This document shows positions 44,930 to 54,807 of a stretch of DNA of 64,000 nucleotides, one piece after another. A model generated the notes under the pieces. That model ran no database searches and was not told the DNA's origin. It saw only the letters and a program-made list of their open reading frames with translations. Within the stretch, counting starts at the first letter, position 1, and each line of letters begins with the position of its first letter. A program made the translations under genes and the position numbers. Source of the stretch: Gemmatimonadota bacterium (GTDB lineage: Bacteria; Gemmatimonadota; Gemmatimonadetes; Gemmatimonadales; Gemmatimonadaceae); assembly GCA_016191225.1 (NCBI GenBank), contig JACPPC010000011.1, positions 1 through 64,000 on the forward strand, in the 5' to 3' direction.

Positions 44930-46075
44930 CTACCAGCGATAGCTTGCCCCGCTGCCTGTGTTGAACACCACGACCTCGCTGTCGGGGGCCAACTCGCCGC
45001 GCCTCGCCAGGGCCTCGACAACGTGCAGCGCGCAGCCGCCCTCGGGGGCGGCATCGATGCCCGTGGCCGCCGACAGCCGGGCCGTCGCACGTCGCATCTC
45101 GTCCTCGGAGGCGGTGCCGGCGCCACCGCCACTCTCGGCGAGCACCTTGAGCGTGAGCCGGTCTCCCAGGGGAGCGGGAACGCGCAGCCCGGCCGCGTAG
45201 GTGACCGGGTTCTCCCAAGCAGTCGCCTTGGCCTCGTGCGCAGCGAAGGCACGAACCAGCGGGGCGCAGCCATCCGCCTGCGCGACGATCATGCGCGGCC
45301 GCCTGGTGCCGGCCGGCAGCCACCCCCACGCGATCATCTCGTTGATCGCCTTCCAGATCCCGATCGTCCCCTCCCCGCCTCCGGTGGGATAGACGATCGC
45401 GTCGGGGAGTCGCCAGCCAAGCTGCTCGGCGACCTCGTAGCCCATCGTCTTCATTCCCTCCACGCGGTAAGGCTCGCGCACCGTGGCGACGTTGAACCAG
45501 TCGTGGTCGCGGGCGAAGGCGACGGCGGCCTTGCCCGCGTCGCCGATGTGCCCGTCCACCGTCTCGAGTTCGACGCCCATGGCCCGCACGATCGAGAGGA
45601 TGGGTGGCGGCGTGGTGGCCGGGGCGAAGACGCGCACCCGAACCCCGGCCGCGGCACCGTAGGCGGCCAGCGCGGCACCGGCGTTGCCCGCGGTCGGAAC
45701 CACGAGCCCCTTCACGCCAAGCGCCCGGGCGCGGGTCACCGCGGCGGTCATGCCTCGCGCCTTGAAGCTCCCGGTGGGATTCTGTCCCTCGTCCTTGATC
45801 CAGAGCCGTCGCACCCCAGCCGCGGCGGCGAGCGCCGGCGCCTCGGTGAGCGGCGTCAGCCCCTCGCCGAGGGTGACCGCCCGGTCGCCGGCCGCGAGTG
45901 GGAGCGCGGCGGCGTAGCGCCAGAGGCTCCAGTCGCCGCCGAGCGCGTCGCGGCGTGGAGGGGCGGAGGTGTAGCGGACCATGAGGGGCTGCGCGCAAGA
46001 CGGGCAGAGCGAGGCGAGGCGGTCACCGGGTGCGGAGTAGTCGCACACCGAGCAGTGGAGGGTCCAGGTGGTCAT
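44930..46075 (-). CDS. thrC: Threonine synthase
   Basis: ThrC converts O-phosphohomoserine to threonine with PLP. ATG 46075 gives 381 residues. The N-terminus has a zinc-ribbon-like motif, CSVC and CPSC (Cys8, Cys11, Cys24, Cys27), as in the short archaeal/plant-type threonine synthases. The PLP lysine lies in NPTGSFKARGMT, followed by PTAGNAGAALAAYGA and the phosphate loop TGGGEGTIG. Other PLP fold-type II enzymes (cysteate or threonine-related) share this pattern, so the substrate is probable rather than proven. TAGATT lies 7 nt upstream of the ATG with no Shine-Dalgarno. Confidence 0.88.
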   Translation of the reverse strand: MTTWTLHCSVCDYSAPGDRLASLCPSCAQPLMVRYTSAPPRRDALGGDWSLWRYAAALPLAAGDRAVTLGEGLTPLTEAPALAAAAGVRRLWIKDEGQNPTGSFKARGMTAAVTRARALGVKGLVVPTAGNAGAALAAYGAAAGVRVRVFAPATTPPPILSIVRAMGVELETVDGHIGDAGKAAVAFARDHDWFNVATVREPYRVEGMKTMGYEVAEQLGWRLPDAIVYPTGGGEGTIGIWKAINEMIAWGWLPAGTRRPRMIVAQADGCAPLVRAFAAHEAKATAWENPVTYAAGLRVPAPLGDRLTLKVLAESGGGAGTASEDEMRRATARLSAATGIDAAPEGGCALHVVEALARRGELAPDSEVVVFNTGSGASYRW

Positions 46076-46184
46076 GACCGCAAATCTATTGTCACCCTGG
46101 TCGCAGCGAAGGGTCGGCACGCGAGCGGCGGCATGGGGTCGTGCGCGTGGCTCGGGCCGGGCGTGCGCGGCGAGTCGAACGGGC

Positions 46185-48017
46185 TCAGGGCGACTGGGCG
46201 GTGGGCGACATGGCGGCCAGCGCCGCGAGGAGCCTCGCGGCCCCCTTGGCGCTGAAGCCGGGAAGCTCCGCGACCTGCTCCGGCGTCGCCGCGCGCACCC
46301 CCTCGATCGAGCCGAACGCGGCCAGCAGCGCGCGCCGCTTGCTGGGGCCGATTCCGGGGATCTTCAGCAGTTCCGAGGTCACCGTGCGCGCGGTGCGACG
46401 CGCCCGCTGGAAGGTGATCGCAAACCGGTGGGCCTCGTCGCGCGCCTGCTGCAGCAGCCGCAGCGCCGGCGACCGCCTGGTGAGGCGCAGCGATTCGCTC
46501 CGGCCGATGGTGAAGATCTCCTCGTCGCGCTTGGCGAGGGAGATCGTGGGGAGGTCGCCGAGCCCGATCGCGGCCAGCGCCGCGTGGGCGGCGCCGAGCT
46601 GGCCCTTGCCGCCGTCGATGACCACGAGGTCGGGGAGGGGCTTCTCCTCCTCGCGTCGGCGCGTGAAGTACCGCGTGACGACCTCGCCCATGCTGGCGAA
46701 GTCGTCGATGCCCTCGACGGTCTTGATCCTGAACTTGCGGTACTCGGCGCGCCGGGGCCGCCCGTTCTCGAACCAGACACAACTGGCGACGGTGTCGGTC
46801 CCCTGCGCGTGGGAGATGTCGAAGCACACCAGCGCCCGCGGCACCTTGCGCAACCCGAGTTCGCGTTGGAGCTCGTACACGGGGTCGGCGGCACGCTCGT
46901 CGGCCTCGAACGCGGCGAGCTTGAACTCCTCGAGCAGGTGGCGGGCGTTCTGCTCGGCGAGCTGCACCACCTCGCGCTTGGGGCCGCGCTGGGGCACGAG
47001 GACCCGCACCCCGGGCACCGACTCCTCGAACAGGGGGCGGTCGTCGAAGTCGAACGGCACCAGCAGCTCCGCGGCGCGCTCGGTGGCCACGGGCCAGGTG
47101 CGGGCGAGGTAGGCCGCGAGGACGTCGCCGTCGGACTCCCCCTCGGCGTGTTCGAGCAGCCGGTGCTCGCGGGCGAGGAGCTTGCCGCCGCGCACGCGCA
47201 GGATCGCGATGCAGGCGTCGTCGCCGTCGCGGGCGTAGCCCACCACGTCGCGGTCGCCCCCCTCCGGTGTGACGATCACGGTGGGCTCCTCCAACTTGTC
47301 GAGGTGCGCCATGGCGTCGCGGAGGGCGGCGGCGCGCTCGTAATCGAGCCGCGCGCTCGCCTCGTCCATCCGCGCCCGAACACGGCGCCGCACCTCGGCC
47401 GTCCTGCCGTCGAGGAAGAGCACGACCTCGTCGATCATGGCGCGGTACGACGCCTGCGACTGCGCCCCGATGCAGGGCGCCTGGCACCGGCCGATGTGGT
47501 AGTCGAGGCAGGCGCGTTCGGGCATCTCCCGGGGCATGTCCCAGTTGCACGAGCGCACGGTGAAAATGCGCTTCACGACGTTGAGCGAGTGGCGCATCGC
47601 GCCGACGTCGGTGTACGGCCCGAAGTACCGCGCGCCGTCGTCGAGCACCCGCCGGGTGACCCAGACGCGCGGGAACGGCTCCTCCACCGTGACCTTGATG
47701 TACGGATAGCTCTTGTCGTCGCGCAGGAGGATGTTGTAGCGCGGCCGGTGCTCCTTGATCAGGTTGGCCTCGAGGATCAGCGCCTGCGCCTCGGTCGGCA
47801 CCACGATCGTCTCGACGTCGGCGGCCAGCGCCATCAGGCTGCGCGTCTTGGGCAGGAGCTGGCTCTCGCTCGCCACGTAGCTGCGCACCCGCGACCGCAG
47901 CCGCTTGGCCTTGCCCACGTACAGCACCGTGCCGCCGGTGTCCTTCCACAGGTAGACGCCGGGGGACTCGGGAAGGTGCGCGAGCTTCTGGGCGAGGACG
48001 TCGGGCGAGGCGGACAT
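46185..48017 (-). CDS. uvrC: Excinuclease ABC subunit C
   Basis: UvrC makes both incisions in nucleotide excision repair. ATG 48017 gives 610 residues. The GIY-YIG nuclease comes first (ESPGVYLWKDTGGTVLYVGKA as PGVYLWKD and VLYVGKAKRLRSRV). Next are a cysteine region (CNWDMPREMPERACLDYHIGRCQAPC, split), the UVR motif around RMDEASARLDYERAAALRD, the RNase-H-like endonuclease (CFDISHAQGTDTVAS, VVIDGGKGQL) and C-terminal helix-hairpin-helix motifs (IPGIGPSKRRALLAAFG). All domains are intact. The frame extending upstream is inside murJ and is not real. Confidence 0.97.
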   Translation of the reverse strand: MSASPDVLAQKLAHLPESPGVYLWKDTGGTVLYVGKAKRLRSRVRSYVASESQLLPKTRSLMALAADVETIVVPTEAQALILEANLIKEHRPRYNILLRDDKSYPYIKVTVEEPFPRVWVTRRVLDDGARYFGPYTDVGAMRHSLNVVKRIFTVRSCNWDMPREMPERACLDYHIGRCQAPCIGAQSQASYRAMIDEVVLFLDGRTAEVRRRVRARMDEASARLDYERAAALRDAMAHLDKLEEPTVIVTPEGGDRDVVGYARDGDDACIAILRVRGGKLLAREHRLLEHAEGESDGDVLAAYLARTWPVATERAAELLVPFDFDDRPLFEESVPGVRVLVPQRGPKREVVQLAEQNARHLLEEFKLAAFEADERAADPVYELQRELGLRKVPRALVCFDISHAQGTDTVASCVWFENGRPRRAEYRKFRIKTVEGIDDFASMGEVVTRYFTRRREEEKPLPDLVVIDGGKGQLGAAHAALAAIGLGDLPTISLAKRDEEIFTIGRSESLRLTRRSPALRLLQQARDEAHRFAITFQRARRTARTVTSELLKIPGIGPSKRRALLAAFGSIEGVRAATPEQVAELPGFSAKGAARLLAALAAMSPTAQSP

Positions 48018-48046
48018 GGATCGGCTCCCGGGGCTCCGGCGGGAAG

Positions 48047-49657
48047 CTAGCGGCGGAAGCGCCGCAGGCGGGCAAAGACTGCGCCCGACTCGGGGATGCC
48101 CATGATGCGCGCGAAGCCGAGGTAGAGCGCGCCGTACAGCACCAGCCCCGCCAGCGACAGCGACAGCGACGGCGCACGCCCCCCGTACACCCGGATCACC
48201 GACGCGAGGGCCGCCGCCAGCCCCGCCAGCACCCACAGGCTGAGGGTGAAGCGATGCGGCGTGCCGATCTCGCCGACGCGACGCCGGAGGGCCCCGCGCA
48301 GCAACTGGAACTCCACCCACCCCGCGATTCCCGATCCGACGGTGATCCCCGCCACCCCCCAGCGCGCGTGGATCCCCAGCGCCTGCGGCGCCCAGAGCGA
48401 GAGCCCGGCCGCGAGCGCGATCGCGAGGGTCACGCGGGCGATCGCACACTGCATCGGCGTGCGCGGATCGCGCAGGGCGTAGAAGGCGCTCGCGTACAGG
48501 CGCCCGTACACGCTGGCGAGCAACCCCACCGCCGACCCCGCGAGGATCCCCCAGACCCACACCGCGTCATCGCGCCCGAACCTGCCCGACAGGTAGATCA
48601 CCCCCGCCATCAGGTCGCCCAGCGTGACGAGCGCCACCACGCTCGGCACGACGAGAAACGCGATGCGCCGCTTGGCCGACTCGATCCGCTCGCGCAACTT
48701 GCGCGCCACCTCGTCGTCGCTCCCCAGCTCGCTCGCCATCTCCGGCAGCTCGGCGACCGACACGGCGCTGCCGAAGAGCGCCACCGGCAGCATGTAGATC
48801 AGCTGGGCGTACGAGAGCGCCGCCACCGCGCCGGGCACCACCAGCGACGCCAGCACGGTGTCCATCCAGGCGCTGATCTGCACCACGCCCCGCCCCGTCA
48901 CCACAGGGACGAAGTTGCGCAGCACGGTGCGCAGGTTCGCGTCGCCGGTGTCGAGCGACGGCCTGAGCGCCCCGGCGAGCTGCCGGACCGCCGGCAGCTG
49001 CACCGCGAACTGGAGCGCACTCCCCGCCACCGCGGCCCACGCCACTGCGATCGCCAGCGCGCTTCCCTCGCGCGAGCCGCCGAACCAGATCATTGCCGCG
49101 ATCATGGTCACGTTCCACGCCACGGGCGCCACGTAGGCCAGGAAGAAGTGCCGGTGGCTGTTGAGGATCCCCAGGCACCAGGCCGCGAGCACCAGCAGCC
49201 CGAGTCCGGGAAAGAGGATCCGCGTGAGCTGCGTGGCGAGCTCGCGCGTGCCGGAGTCGAAGCCGGGGGCGAAGAAGGCCACGATCCACGGCGCGGCCAG
49301 CACCCCCGCCAGCACCAGCACCGCCGACAGCAGGGCGAGGATCGAAAACACCGCGCCCGCGAGCCGCCGCGCCGCCTCGTCCTCGTCGCGGGCCAGCAGC
49401 CGCGCGTACACGGGCACGAACGACGCCGACAGTGCCCCCTCGCCGAGCAGGTTCTGGAGGAAGTTCGGCACCCGGAAGGCGAAGGCGAACGCGTCGGCGG
49501 CGAGCGAGCTGCCGAAGAAGTGCGCGAAGGCCCGCTGGCGGATGAGCCCGGTGATGCGGCTCGCCAGGATGCCGAGCGCCACGCGCGTCGCCCCGCCCGT
49601 CGCGCCGGCCGCCCGGGACGCGGCGGTCGCCGGCGCGCCGCGTCCGTGGTCCGTCAT
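48047..49657 (-). CDS. murJ: Lipid II flippase MurJ
   Basis: MurJ moves lipid II across the inner membrane for peptidoglycan synthesis. ATG 49657, overlapping the bshC stop, gives 536 residues. Family signatures near the N-terminus are ILASRITGLIRQRAFAHFFG, ADAFAFAFRVPNFLQNLLGEGALSASFVPVYARL (in pieces), and further on PVVTGRGVVQISAWMDTVLAS and YASAFYALRDPRTPMQ. About fourteen hydrophobic helices are visible. It lies 29 nt upstream of uvrC. Confidence 0.95.
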   Translation of the reverse strand: MTDHGRGAPATAASRAAGATGGATRVALGILASRITGLIRQRAFAHFFGSSLAADAFAFAFRVPNFLQNLLGEGALSASFVPVYARLLARDEDEAARRLAGAVFSILALLSAVLVLAGVLAAPWIVAFFAPGFDSGTRELATQLTRILFPGLGLLVLAAWCLGILNSHRHFFLAYVAPVAWNVTMIAAMIWFGGSREGSALAIAVAWAAVAGSALQFAVQLPAVRQLAGALRPSLDTGDANLRTVLRNFVPVVTGRGVVQISAWMDTVLASLVVPGAVAALSYAQLIYMLPVALFGSAVSVAELPEMASELGSDDEVARKLRERIESAKRRIAFLVVPSVVALVTLGDLMAGVIYLSGRFGRDDAVWVWGILAGSAVGLLASVYGRLYASAFYALRDPRTPMQCAIARVTLAIALAAGLSLWAPQALGIHARWGVAGITVGSGIAGWVEFQLLRGALRRRVGEIGTPHRFTLSLWVLAGLAAALASVIRVYGGRAPSLSLSLAGLVLYGALYLGFARIMGIPESGAVFARLRRFRR

Positions 49658-51213
49658 GCCTGGTCGCGGGTCCCGGCGATGAGTCGCCCGGCGTGCGCCC
49701 CGGTGGCCTCCGCGAGCTGCCGCACGAGCGCCTCGCCGTGGCGGGCCACGAACGGCCACCAGGCGAGGGCGCGTTCCTGCCGCAGTCCCCCGGGCCGGAG
49801 CGCGCCGCGCACCACGCGCATGATCCGCACCAGCTCGGTGTCGTTGCGCCTGGCCGCGGCGAGGAAGCGGCGCTCGAGCCGGTCGGCGCGTCCGTGCAAC
49901 TGCAGCCGCGTCCCCTCCACGCTGCGCGCCGGCACCTCGGGAGTCGCCGCGGCGGCGATCGCGGCCAGCTCCTCGTCGAGGCACGCGCGCAACCGGGCGA
50001 AGGCCGCGAGCACCTTGGGGTCGACGAGGGTGCGCGCGCGCATCGCCTCCGCGGCGTGGGGATCCTCGAGCTCGCCCAGGGCGATGCCGCGCGTGGCCAT
50101 CATGCGGGCCACGTGCGGCTCCACGATCGTCCCCGACCACCGGGGCACCGCGAGCGGCGCGGGCGCCTCCATCGCCGAGGCCACCGCCCCGACCTGGGCG
50201 AAGTAGGAGGTCTCGCCGGGTCCCGCCGCGTAGGCGACCGTGGGCACGAGGAGGGACTCGAGCAGGGGGCGAAGGAGCACGTTGGCCGCGAGCCCGTCGG
50301 GCGACGCCTCCCGCGCCCGTCGCGGCGCATCGGCGAGCGGGATGCGCCGCTTGTGCCCGCCGTCGATCGCGAACACCAGGGAGAGCCCGGGCACCTCGCG
50401 CACCTGCGGCTCGTGCCCGGCGGCGGCGAGGGAGGCGTCGCGCGCGCGAAGGGACGCCGCGACCGCCTCGCCGCGCTCGAGGGCGCGGCGAAGGTGGGGT
50501 GACGCCGCCGTGCGCAGCGCCGGGTGAAAGGCATCGAGCACCGGAATCCCGAGTGGACCGAGCAGCTCGCGGAGCAGCGCGACGAACGCCCCGCCGACCG
50601 TCGCGTCGGCCACGTGCGACTCACGCAGGGCGCGCACGAGCACCGGGTCGGGGGCGCGTCCCGCGGCGCGCACGACCGCCTCGACCGCGGCCACCACGTC
50701 GCCGAGGGTACGGACCCCCATCGCGTCGCCCTCGGCGCCGTGGACGGGCCCCTCGAGCCACTCCACCCCGTCGGGACCGGCGACGGCCGCCCGCCGGGCC
50801 TCGTCGATGTCGGCGTCGTCGGTGGCGGCCCAGAACAGCGGCGCGGCCGGGATGCCGCAGGCGTCCTCGATCGCCGCCGCCAAGGCCCTGGCCGTGAGCG
50901 CCTTGTGCAGGGTGTAGAGCGGTCCCCCCGCGAGGCCGGGCTGCTGCCCCGTGGTGACCACCACGCCGCCGGCGCGGGCGACCCCCTCGAGGCGATCGGT
51001 GGCGGGGCCGGCCGGCCCGAGCGCGGGCCGGAGCGCGGCCAGCCAGTCGTGTCCCGCGAACCTTGCGCCGACGTCGCGCGCCCGGGCGGCCCACGCCGCC
51101 GCGCCCGCCGGCGCGACGCCGAACCACCCGGTCCCGCGCGGGTCGGCGGCGATGCCGAGGGCGGCGAGCGGCGAGCCACCGAGCCGCTCGGTGACGACGC
51201 GGAGGTCGTTCAC
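49654..51213 (-). CDS. bshC: Bacillithiol biosynthesis cysteine-adding enzyme BshC
   Basis: BshC is thought to add cysteine to GlcN-malate in bacillithiol synthesis. The 519-residue protein has the family's nucleotide-binding-type core: GGVVVTTGQQPGLAGGPLYTLHKALTA (as VVTTGQQPGLAGG and LYTLHKALTA) and PLFWAATDDADIDEARRA, where many relatives read AEDHDF. Also present are LRELLGPLGIPVLDAFHPALR, TVAYAAGPGETSYFAQV and PVARLD-type C-terminal helices. bshA and bshB are not in the window. It overlaps murJ by 4 nt and is 28 nt after rlmH. Presence of bacillithiol as the cell's low-molecular-weight thiol is inferred. Confidence 0.9.
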   Translation of the reverse strand: MNDLRVVTERLGGSPLAALGIAADPRGTGWFGVAPAGAAAWAARARDVGARFAGHDWLAALRPALGPAGPATDRLEGVARAGGVVVTTGQQPGLAGGPLYTLHKALTARALAAAIEDACGIPAAPLFWAATDDADIDEARRAAVAGPDGVEWLEGPVHGAEGDAMGVRTLGDVVAAVEAVVRAAGRAPDPVLVRALRESHVADATVGGAFVALLRELLGPLGIPVLDAFHPALRTAASPHLRRALERGEAVAASLRARDASLAAAGHEPQVREVPGLSLVFAIDGGHKRRIPLADAPRRAREASPDGLAANVLLRPLLESLLVPTVAYAAGPGETSYFAQVGAVASAMEAPAPLAVPRWSGTIVEPHVARMMATRGIALGELEDPHAAEAMRARTLVDPKVLAAFARLRACLDEELAAIAAAATPEVPARSVEGTRLQLHGRADRLERRFLAAARRNDTELVRIMRVVRGALRPGGLRQERALAWWPFVARHGEALVRQLAEATGAHAGRLIAGTRDQA

Positions 51214-51241
51214 CCTCGATTCCCCGCGCCGGGTCGCGCGC

Positions 51242-51703
51242 TCACTTGTGGTAGGGCTCGCCGCGCACGATCGTGCCGGCGCGATAGAGCTGCTCGGCGA
51301 GCACGAGGCGGGCGAGCTCGTGCGGGAGGGTCCATGGGGCGAGTGCCATCCGGTGCTGCGCTCCCGACACGAACGACGGCTCGAGGCCGTGCGCGCCCCC
51401 GATCACGAAGGCCACGTCGCGCCCCGCCTCCCTGGCGCGCTGCAACCAGGTGGCGAAGGCGGCCGAGGTGAACTGCCTGCCGCCCTCGTCGCAGGCGACC
51501 ACGCACGACCCCTTCACGGCGCCGGACAGCCGTTCTCCCTCCCGCGTGCGGACCTCGGCCGGTGGCATTGCCGCGCTGCGCTCACCCTTGACCTCGCGCA
51601 CTTCGAGGGGCCAGTACCGCGCCGCGCGTGCCTCGTAGTCGTGAATGGCCGCCGCCAGCGCCGCGTCGCGCGGGCGGCCGACGACGGCGACGAGCCAGCG
51701 CAC
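51242..51703 (-). CDS. rlmH: 23S rRNA pseudouridine-1915 N3-methyltransferase RlmH
   Basis: RlmH (SPOUT family) methylates pseudouridine 1915 in helix 69 of 23S rRNA. The 153-residue protein, from GTG 51703, ends with the diagnostic FVIGGAHGLEPSFVSGAQHRMALAPWTLPHELARLVLAEQLYRA, seen in the pieces VIGGAHGLEP, LAPWTLPHELAR and LAEQLYRAGTI, and the terminal GEPYHK. The knot-forming glycine motif and C-terminal PYHK are intact. It starts 69 nt after the gdhA stop. Confidence 0.95.
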   Translation of the reverse strand: MRWLVAVVGRPRDAALAAAIHDYEARAARYWPLEVREVKGERSAAMPPAEVRTREGERLSGAVKGSCVVACDEGGRQFTSAAFATWLQRAREAGRDVAFVIGGAHGLEPSFVSGAQHRMALAPWTLPHELARLVLAEQLYRAGTIVRGEPYHK

Positions 51704-51772
51704 TAGCGGGGGTCCCGCCGCGGCGCGGCGCGCCGCGAGGCGCGGTCCACGGGGCGGCGGCGACAGCCGCCG

Positions 51773-53080
51773 TCAGGCATAGATCCCGCGCAGCTTGTGG
51801 ACCGTCGACACGCGGCTGATCGAGAGCATGTAGGCCGCGGTGCGGAGGTTCACCTTGTGCTGCTGCGCGAGCTTGAGCACGTCATGGAACGAGCGCTTCA
51901 TGATGTCGGTGAGCCGCTCGTTGACGCTGGCCTCGGACCAGAAGTAGCCGCCGCGGTCCTGGACCCACTCGAAGTAGCTGACCGTCACGCCCCCCGCGTT
52001 GGCGAGGATGTCGGGAATCACGAAGATCCCCTTCTCGTCGAGCACCGCGTCGGCGGCGGCGGTGGTCGGGCCATTGGCGCCCTCGCAGATGACCCGGGCG
52101 CGGATCTTGTCGGCGTTCTTGGTCGTGATCACGTTCTCCAGCGCCGCCGGCACCAGCACCTCGACGTCGAGCGTGAGCAGCTCGTCGTTGCTGATCGCGT
52201 CACCCCTGGGGTAGCCCTCGAGCGTGCCGTGCGACTTGACCCAGGCCGCGGCGTCGGGGACGTCGATCCCGTTCGTGTTGTGCACGCCGCCGGTGCGGTC
52301 CCCCACGGCCACGATCGTCATCCCCTCCTTCTGCATCAGGTCGGCGGCGATCGAGCCCACGTTGCCGAAGCCCTGCACCGCCACCGTGGTGCCCTTGATC
52401 GGCATGCCAAGGTGGGTGAGCGCCTCCTTGGTGACGATCATGCAGCCCCGCCCGGTCGCCTCGCGGCGCCCGAGCGAGCCGCCCATCTCGATCGGCTTGC
52501 CGGTGACGACGGCGGTCACGGTGTGCCCCATCCGCATCGAGTAGGTGTCCATCACCCACGCCATCACCCGCTCGTTGGTGTTGACGTCGGGGGCCGGCAC
52601 GTCGCTGTCGGGACCGAGGAGCGACATGATGCCGGCGGTGTAGCGACGCGTCAGTCGCTCGAGCTCGGCCACGCTCATCTTGAGCGGGTCGCAGATCACG
52701 CCGCCCTTGGCGCCGCCGAACGGGATGTTCACCACCGCGCACTTCCAGGTCATCCAGGCGGCGAGGGCCTTCACTTCCTCGAGCGTCACGTTCATGTCGA
52801 ACCGGATGCCGCCCTTGGCGGGGCCGCGCGACGTGTTGTACAGCACCCGGTAGCCGGTGTAGACCTCGACCTCGCCGTTGTCGTGCATCACGGGGATCGA
52901 CACGGTGAGCTGCTTCTCGGGATGGCGGAGGATCTTGTAGATCCCGGGCTCGAGGTCGAGCAGTTCGGCCGCGCGGTCGAAGCGCGACATCATCGCCTCG
53001 AACGGGTTTTCCTCGTTCAGGAAGCGGTCCTTGTCCGGGCGGACGATTCTATCGGTCGGCAGGCGGAGGTCGGTGGCCAT
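51773..53080 (-). CDS. gdhA: Glu/Leu/Phe/Val-type glutamate dehydrogenase
   Basis: Glutamate dehydrogenase interconverts glutamate and 2-oxoglutarate plus ammonia. The 435-residue protein has [31 protein letters not shown], the catalytic-lysine motif [25 protein letters not shown] and the Rossmann motif [17 protein letters not shown]. Length suits the hexameric NAD(P) enzymes of about 420-450 residues. Cofactor preference is not judged. Its 5' end overlaps the lpxK 3' end by 32 nt, so it may be translated from the tail of the long lpx transcript. Confidence 0.95.
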   Translation of the reverse strand: MATDLRLPTDRIVRPDKDRFLNEENPFEAMMSRFDRAAELLDLEPGIYKILRHPEKQLTVSIPVMHDNGEVEVYTGYRVLYNTSRGPAKGGIRFDMNVTLEEVKALAAWMTWKCAVVNIPFGGAKGGVICDPLKMSVAELERLTRRYTAGIMSLLGPDSDVPAPDVNTNERVMAWVMDTYSMRMGHTVTAVVTGKPIEMGGSLGRREATGRGCMIVTKEALTHLGMPIKGTTVAVQGFGNVGSIAADLMQKEGMTIVAVGDRTGGVHNTNGIDVPDAAAWVKSHGTLEGYPRGDAISNDELLTLDVEVLVPAALENVITTKNADKIRARVICEGANGPTTAAADAVLDEKGIFVIPDILANAGGVTVSYFEWVQDRGGYFWSEASVNERLTDIMKRSFHDVLKLAQQHKVNLRTAAYMLSISRVSTVHKLRGIYA

Positions 53081-54149
53081 GGTCAGCGGCGCCGGGCGCC
53101 GGTTTCGGGTTCAGTGAGCGCGCGGCCGAAACGGCCCCCATGATGGCGTCCAGCGCGGCATCCACCGCCGCGTGGCCCGTTTCGACCCTCACGCGCTGGG
53201 TAACATACCACAACGGCGGAGCCCCGCGAGGCCACAGCGGGGCCAGCTTGACATGGTCCTTGAGCGTGCATACCGCCACGCCCGGGGCGCCCGCGACCCG
53301 GACGAGCCGCGACACGTCGGCCTCCGAGAATTCGTGGTGATCGGCGAAGGCGGCGAGCGTGGGCCGGGCGCCGGCCTGCGCCAGCTGCGCGCCGAATGCG
53401 CCCGGCGCCGCGATCGACGCGATCGCGAGCACCGCGCGCCCCGCCAGCGCCTCCAGCGGCTCTTCCTCGCCGGCGGCGTTTCGCAGCGGCCCGGCGGGCA
53501 GGTGCACCGTGGCGACCGGCAGGCGTGGCGCCACCGTCCCGAGCGCGCGCAGCACCGCTTCCGCGTCGCCGGAGGCCGCCGACTTGCGCGTCACGATCGC
53601 CAGCGTCGCCCGGCGCACCGCACCGAGCGGCTCGCGCATCGGTCCCGCCGGCAGCAGGCGCCAGCGGCGCGGCCAGGCATCGGCGCTCACCAGCACCACG
53701 TCCACCATCCGGCGCGCGCCGCGATGCTGGAAGGCATCGTCGAGCACCGCCACGTCGGCGCCGAGCCCCCGCGCGCGTGCCGCCCCGGCCACGCGATCGG
53801 GCGCCGTCACCACCGGCACGTCGGGGTTGAGCTGACGGTGCACCAGCGGCTCATCCTCGCCGTAGCCGCGCAGCACGATCGCCGGGTGCGCGCCGCGGTC
53901 GCGCAGCGATGCCGCGAACCAGGCCGCCACCGGCGTCTTGCCGGTGCCCCCCACGCTCAGGTTGCCGATCGAGATCGCCGGGATCGCCGTCGCCCGCGAG
54001 GCGAGCACCCCGGCGTCGAACAGCCGCGACCGCACCGCCATGGCCGCGCCGTACACGAGCGCGACCGGCGCCAGCGCGGCGCGGGCGATCACCGACACCG
54101 CGTCGTCGCCGTGCCAGAGCCGCTCGGCAAGGGCGCGGTCAGTCGGCAT
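53049..54149 (-). CDS. lpxK: Tetraacyldisaccharide 4'-kinase
   Basis: LpxK phosphorylates the lipid A precursor at the 4' position. The 366-residue protein has an N-terminal membrane-associating helix ([16 protein letters not shown]), the unusual P-loop [15 protein letters not shown], and [27 protein letters not shown] and [12 protein letters not shown]. All are standard for LpxK. The last 11 codons run into the start of gdhA, giving a C-terminal tail rich in Pro and Asp. It overlaps the acyltransferase gene upstream by 11 nt. Confidence 0.95.
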   Translation of the reverse strand: MPTDRALAERLWHGDDAVSVIARAALAPVALVYGAAMAVRSRLFDAGVLASRATAIPAISIGNLSVGGTGKTPVAAWFAASLRDRGAHPAIVLRGYGEDEPLVHRQLNPDVPVVTAPDRVAGAARARGLGADVAVLDDAFQHRGARRMVDVVLVSADAWPRRWRLLPAGPMREPLGAVRRATLAIVTRKSAASGDAEAVLRALGTVAPRLPVATVHLPAGPLRNAAGEEEPLEALAGRAVLAIASIAAPGAFGAQLAQAGARPTLAAFADHHEFSEADVSRLVRVAGAPGVAVCTLKDHVKLAPLWPRGAPPLWYVTQRVRVETGHAAVDAALDAIMGAVSAARSLNPKPAPGAADHGHRPPPADR

Positions 54150-54807
54150 CGCCCGCCTCCCGCCCCGTGGCGGCCATCAGCGCGGCGAAGCGCGGCACCT
54201 CGTCCTCCACGTGGGCGGGCGCGGGGGCGACGGGCACCGGCGCGCTCAGCGCCAGCGTGACGCGCGCAAACGGCTTCGGGATCATGAACCCGTCCCAGCT
54301 CCCCAGGCGCCAGGCGCGCGAGGCGTGGACCCGCAGCACCACCACCGGCGCGCCGCCGCGCTGCGCCGCCGCCAGCGCGCCGGGGGCGAAACTGTGCGCC
54401 GGGCCGCGCGGGCCGTCGGGGGTCACGATCACGTCGCCGCCGTCGCGCAGCACGCGCACCAGCCCGAGCAGCGCCCGCGCCGCCCCCCGCGACGACGAGC
54501 CGCGCACCATGCGCCAGCCCATCCCCGTCGCCACCTGCGCGATGATCTCCCCGTCCTTGTGCTCGCTGACCAGCGCGGCGATTCCCTGCCCGCGCGCGAA
54601 CCAGAGCGTCGCCAGCATCTCGCCGTGCCAGATCACCAGCACCACCGGCGGCCGCGGCCCCCGTCGCCGGTCGAGGCCGGTCCATCCCACGCGCCTCACC
54701 CGCCAGGTGCGCGCCAGCAGCCGGATCAGCACGCGCCCAAGCGCGATCGACAGGCGCAGCGTGAGCGTGGGCGCCCGCGTCGCGCCGGTCCCGCCGCCCG
54801 CGCTCAC
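54139..54807 (-). CDS. DUF374-type lysophospholipid acyltransferase family protein
   Basis: From GTG 54807, overlapping the lpxB stop, it has 222 residues. Family features are VVLVIWHGEMLATLWFARG, ALVSEHKDGEIIAQVATGMGWRMVRGSS (in pieces), and VTPDGPRGPAHSFAPGAL, with the LPLAT-like order WHG, SxHxDGE and DGPRGP. DUF374 proteins commonly sit among LPS genes and may acylate or transfer onto lipid A, but the reaction is unproved. It lies between lpxB and lpxK, where late lipid A steps would be expected. No waaA (Kdo transferase) gene is present here. Confidence 0.85.
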   Translation of the reverse strand: MSAGGGTGATRAPTLTLRLSIALGRVLIRLLARTWRVRRVGWTGLDRRRGPRPPVVLVIWHGEMLATLWFARGQGIAALVSEHKDGEIIAQVATGMGWRMVRGSSSRGAARALLGLVRVLRDGGDVIVTPDGPRGPAHSFAPGALAAAQRGGAPVVVLRVHASRAWRLGSWDGFMIPKPFARVTLALSAPVPVAPAPAHVEDEVPRFAALMAATGREAGDAD

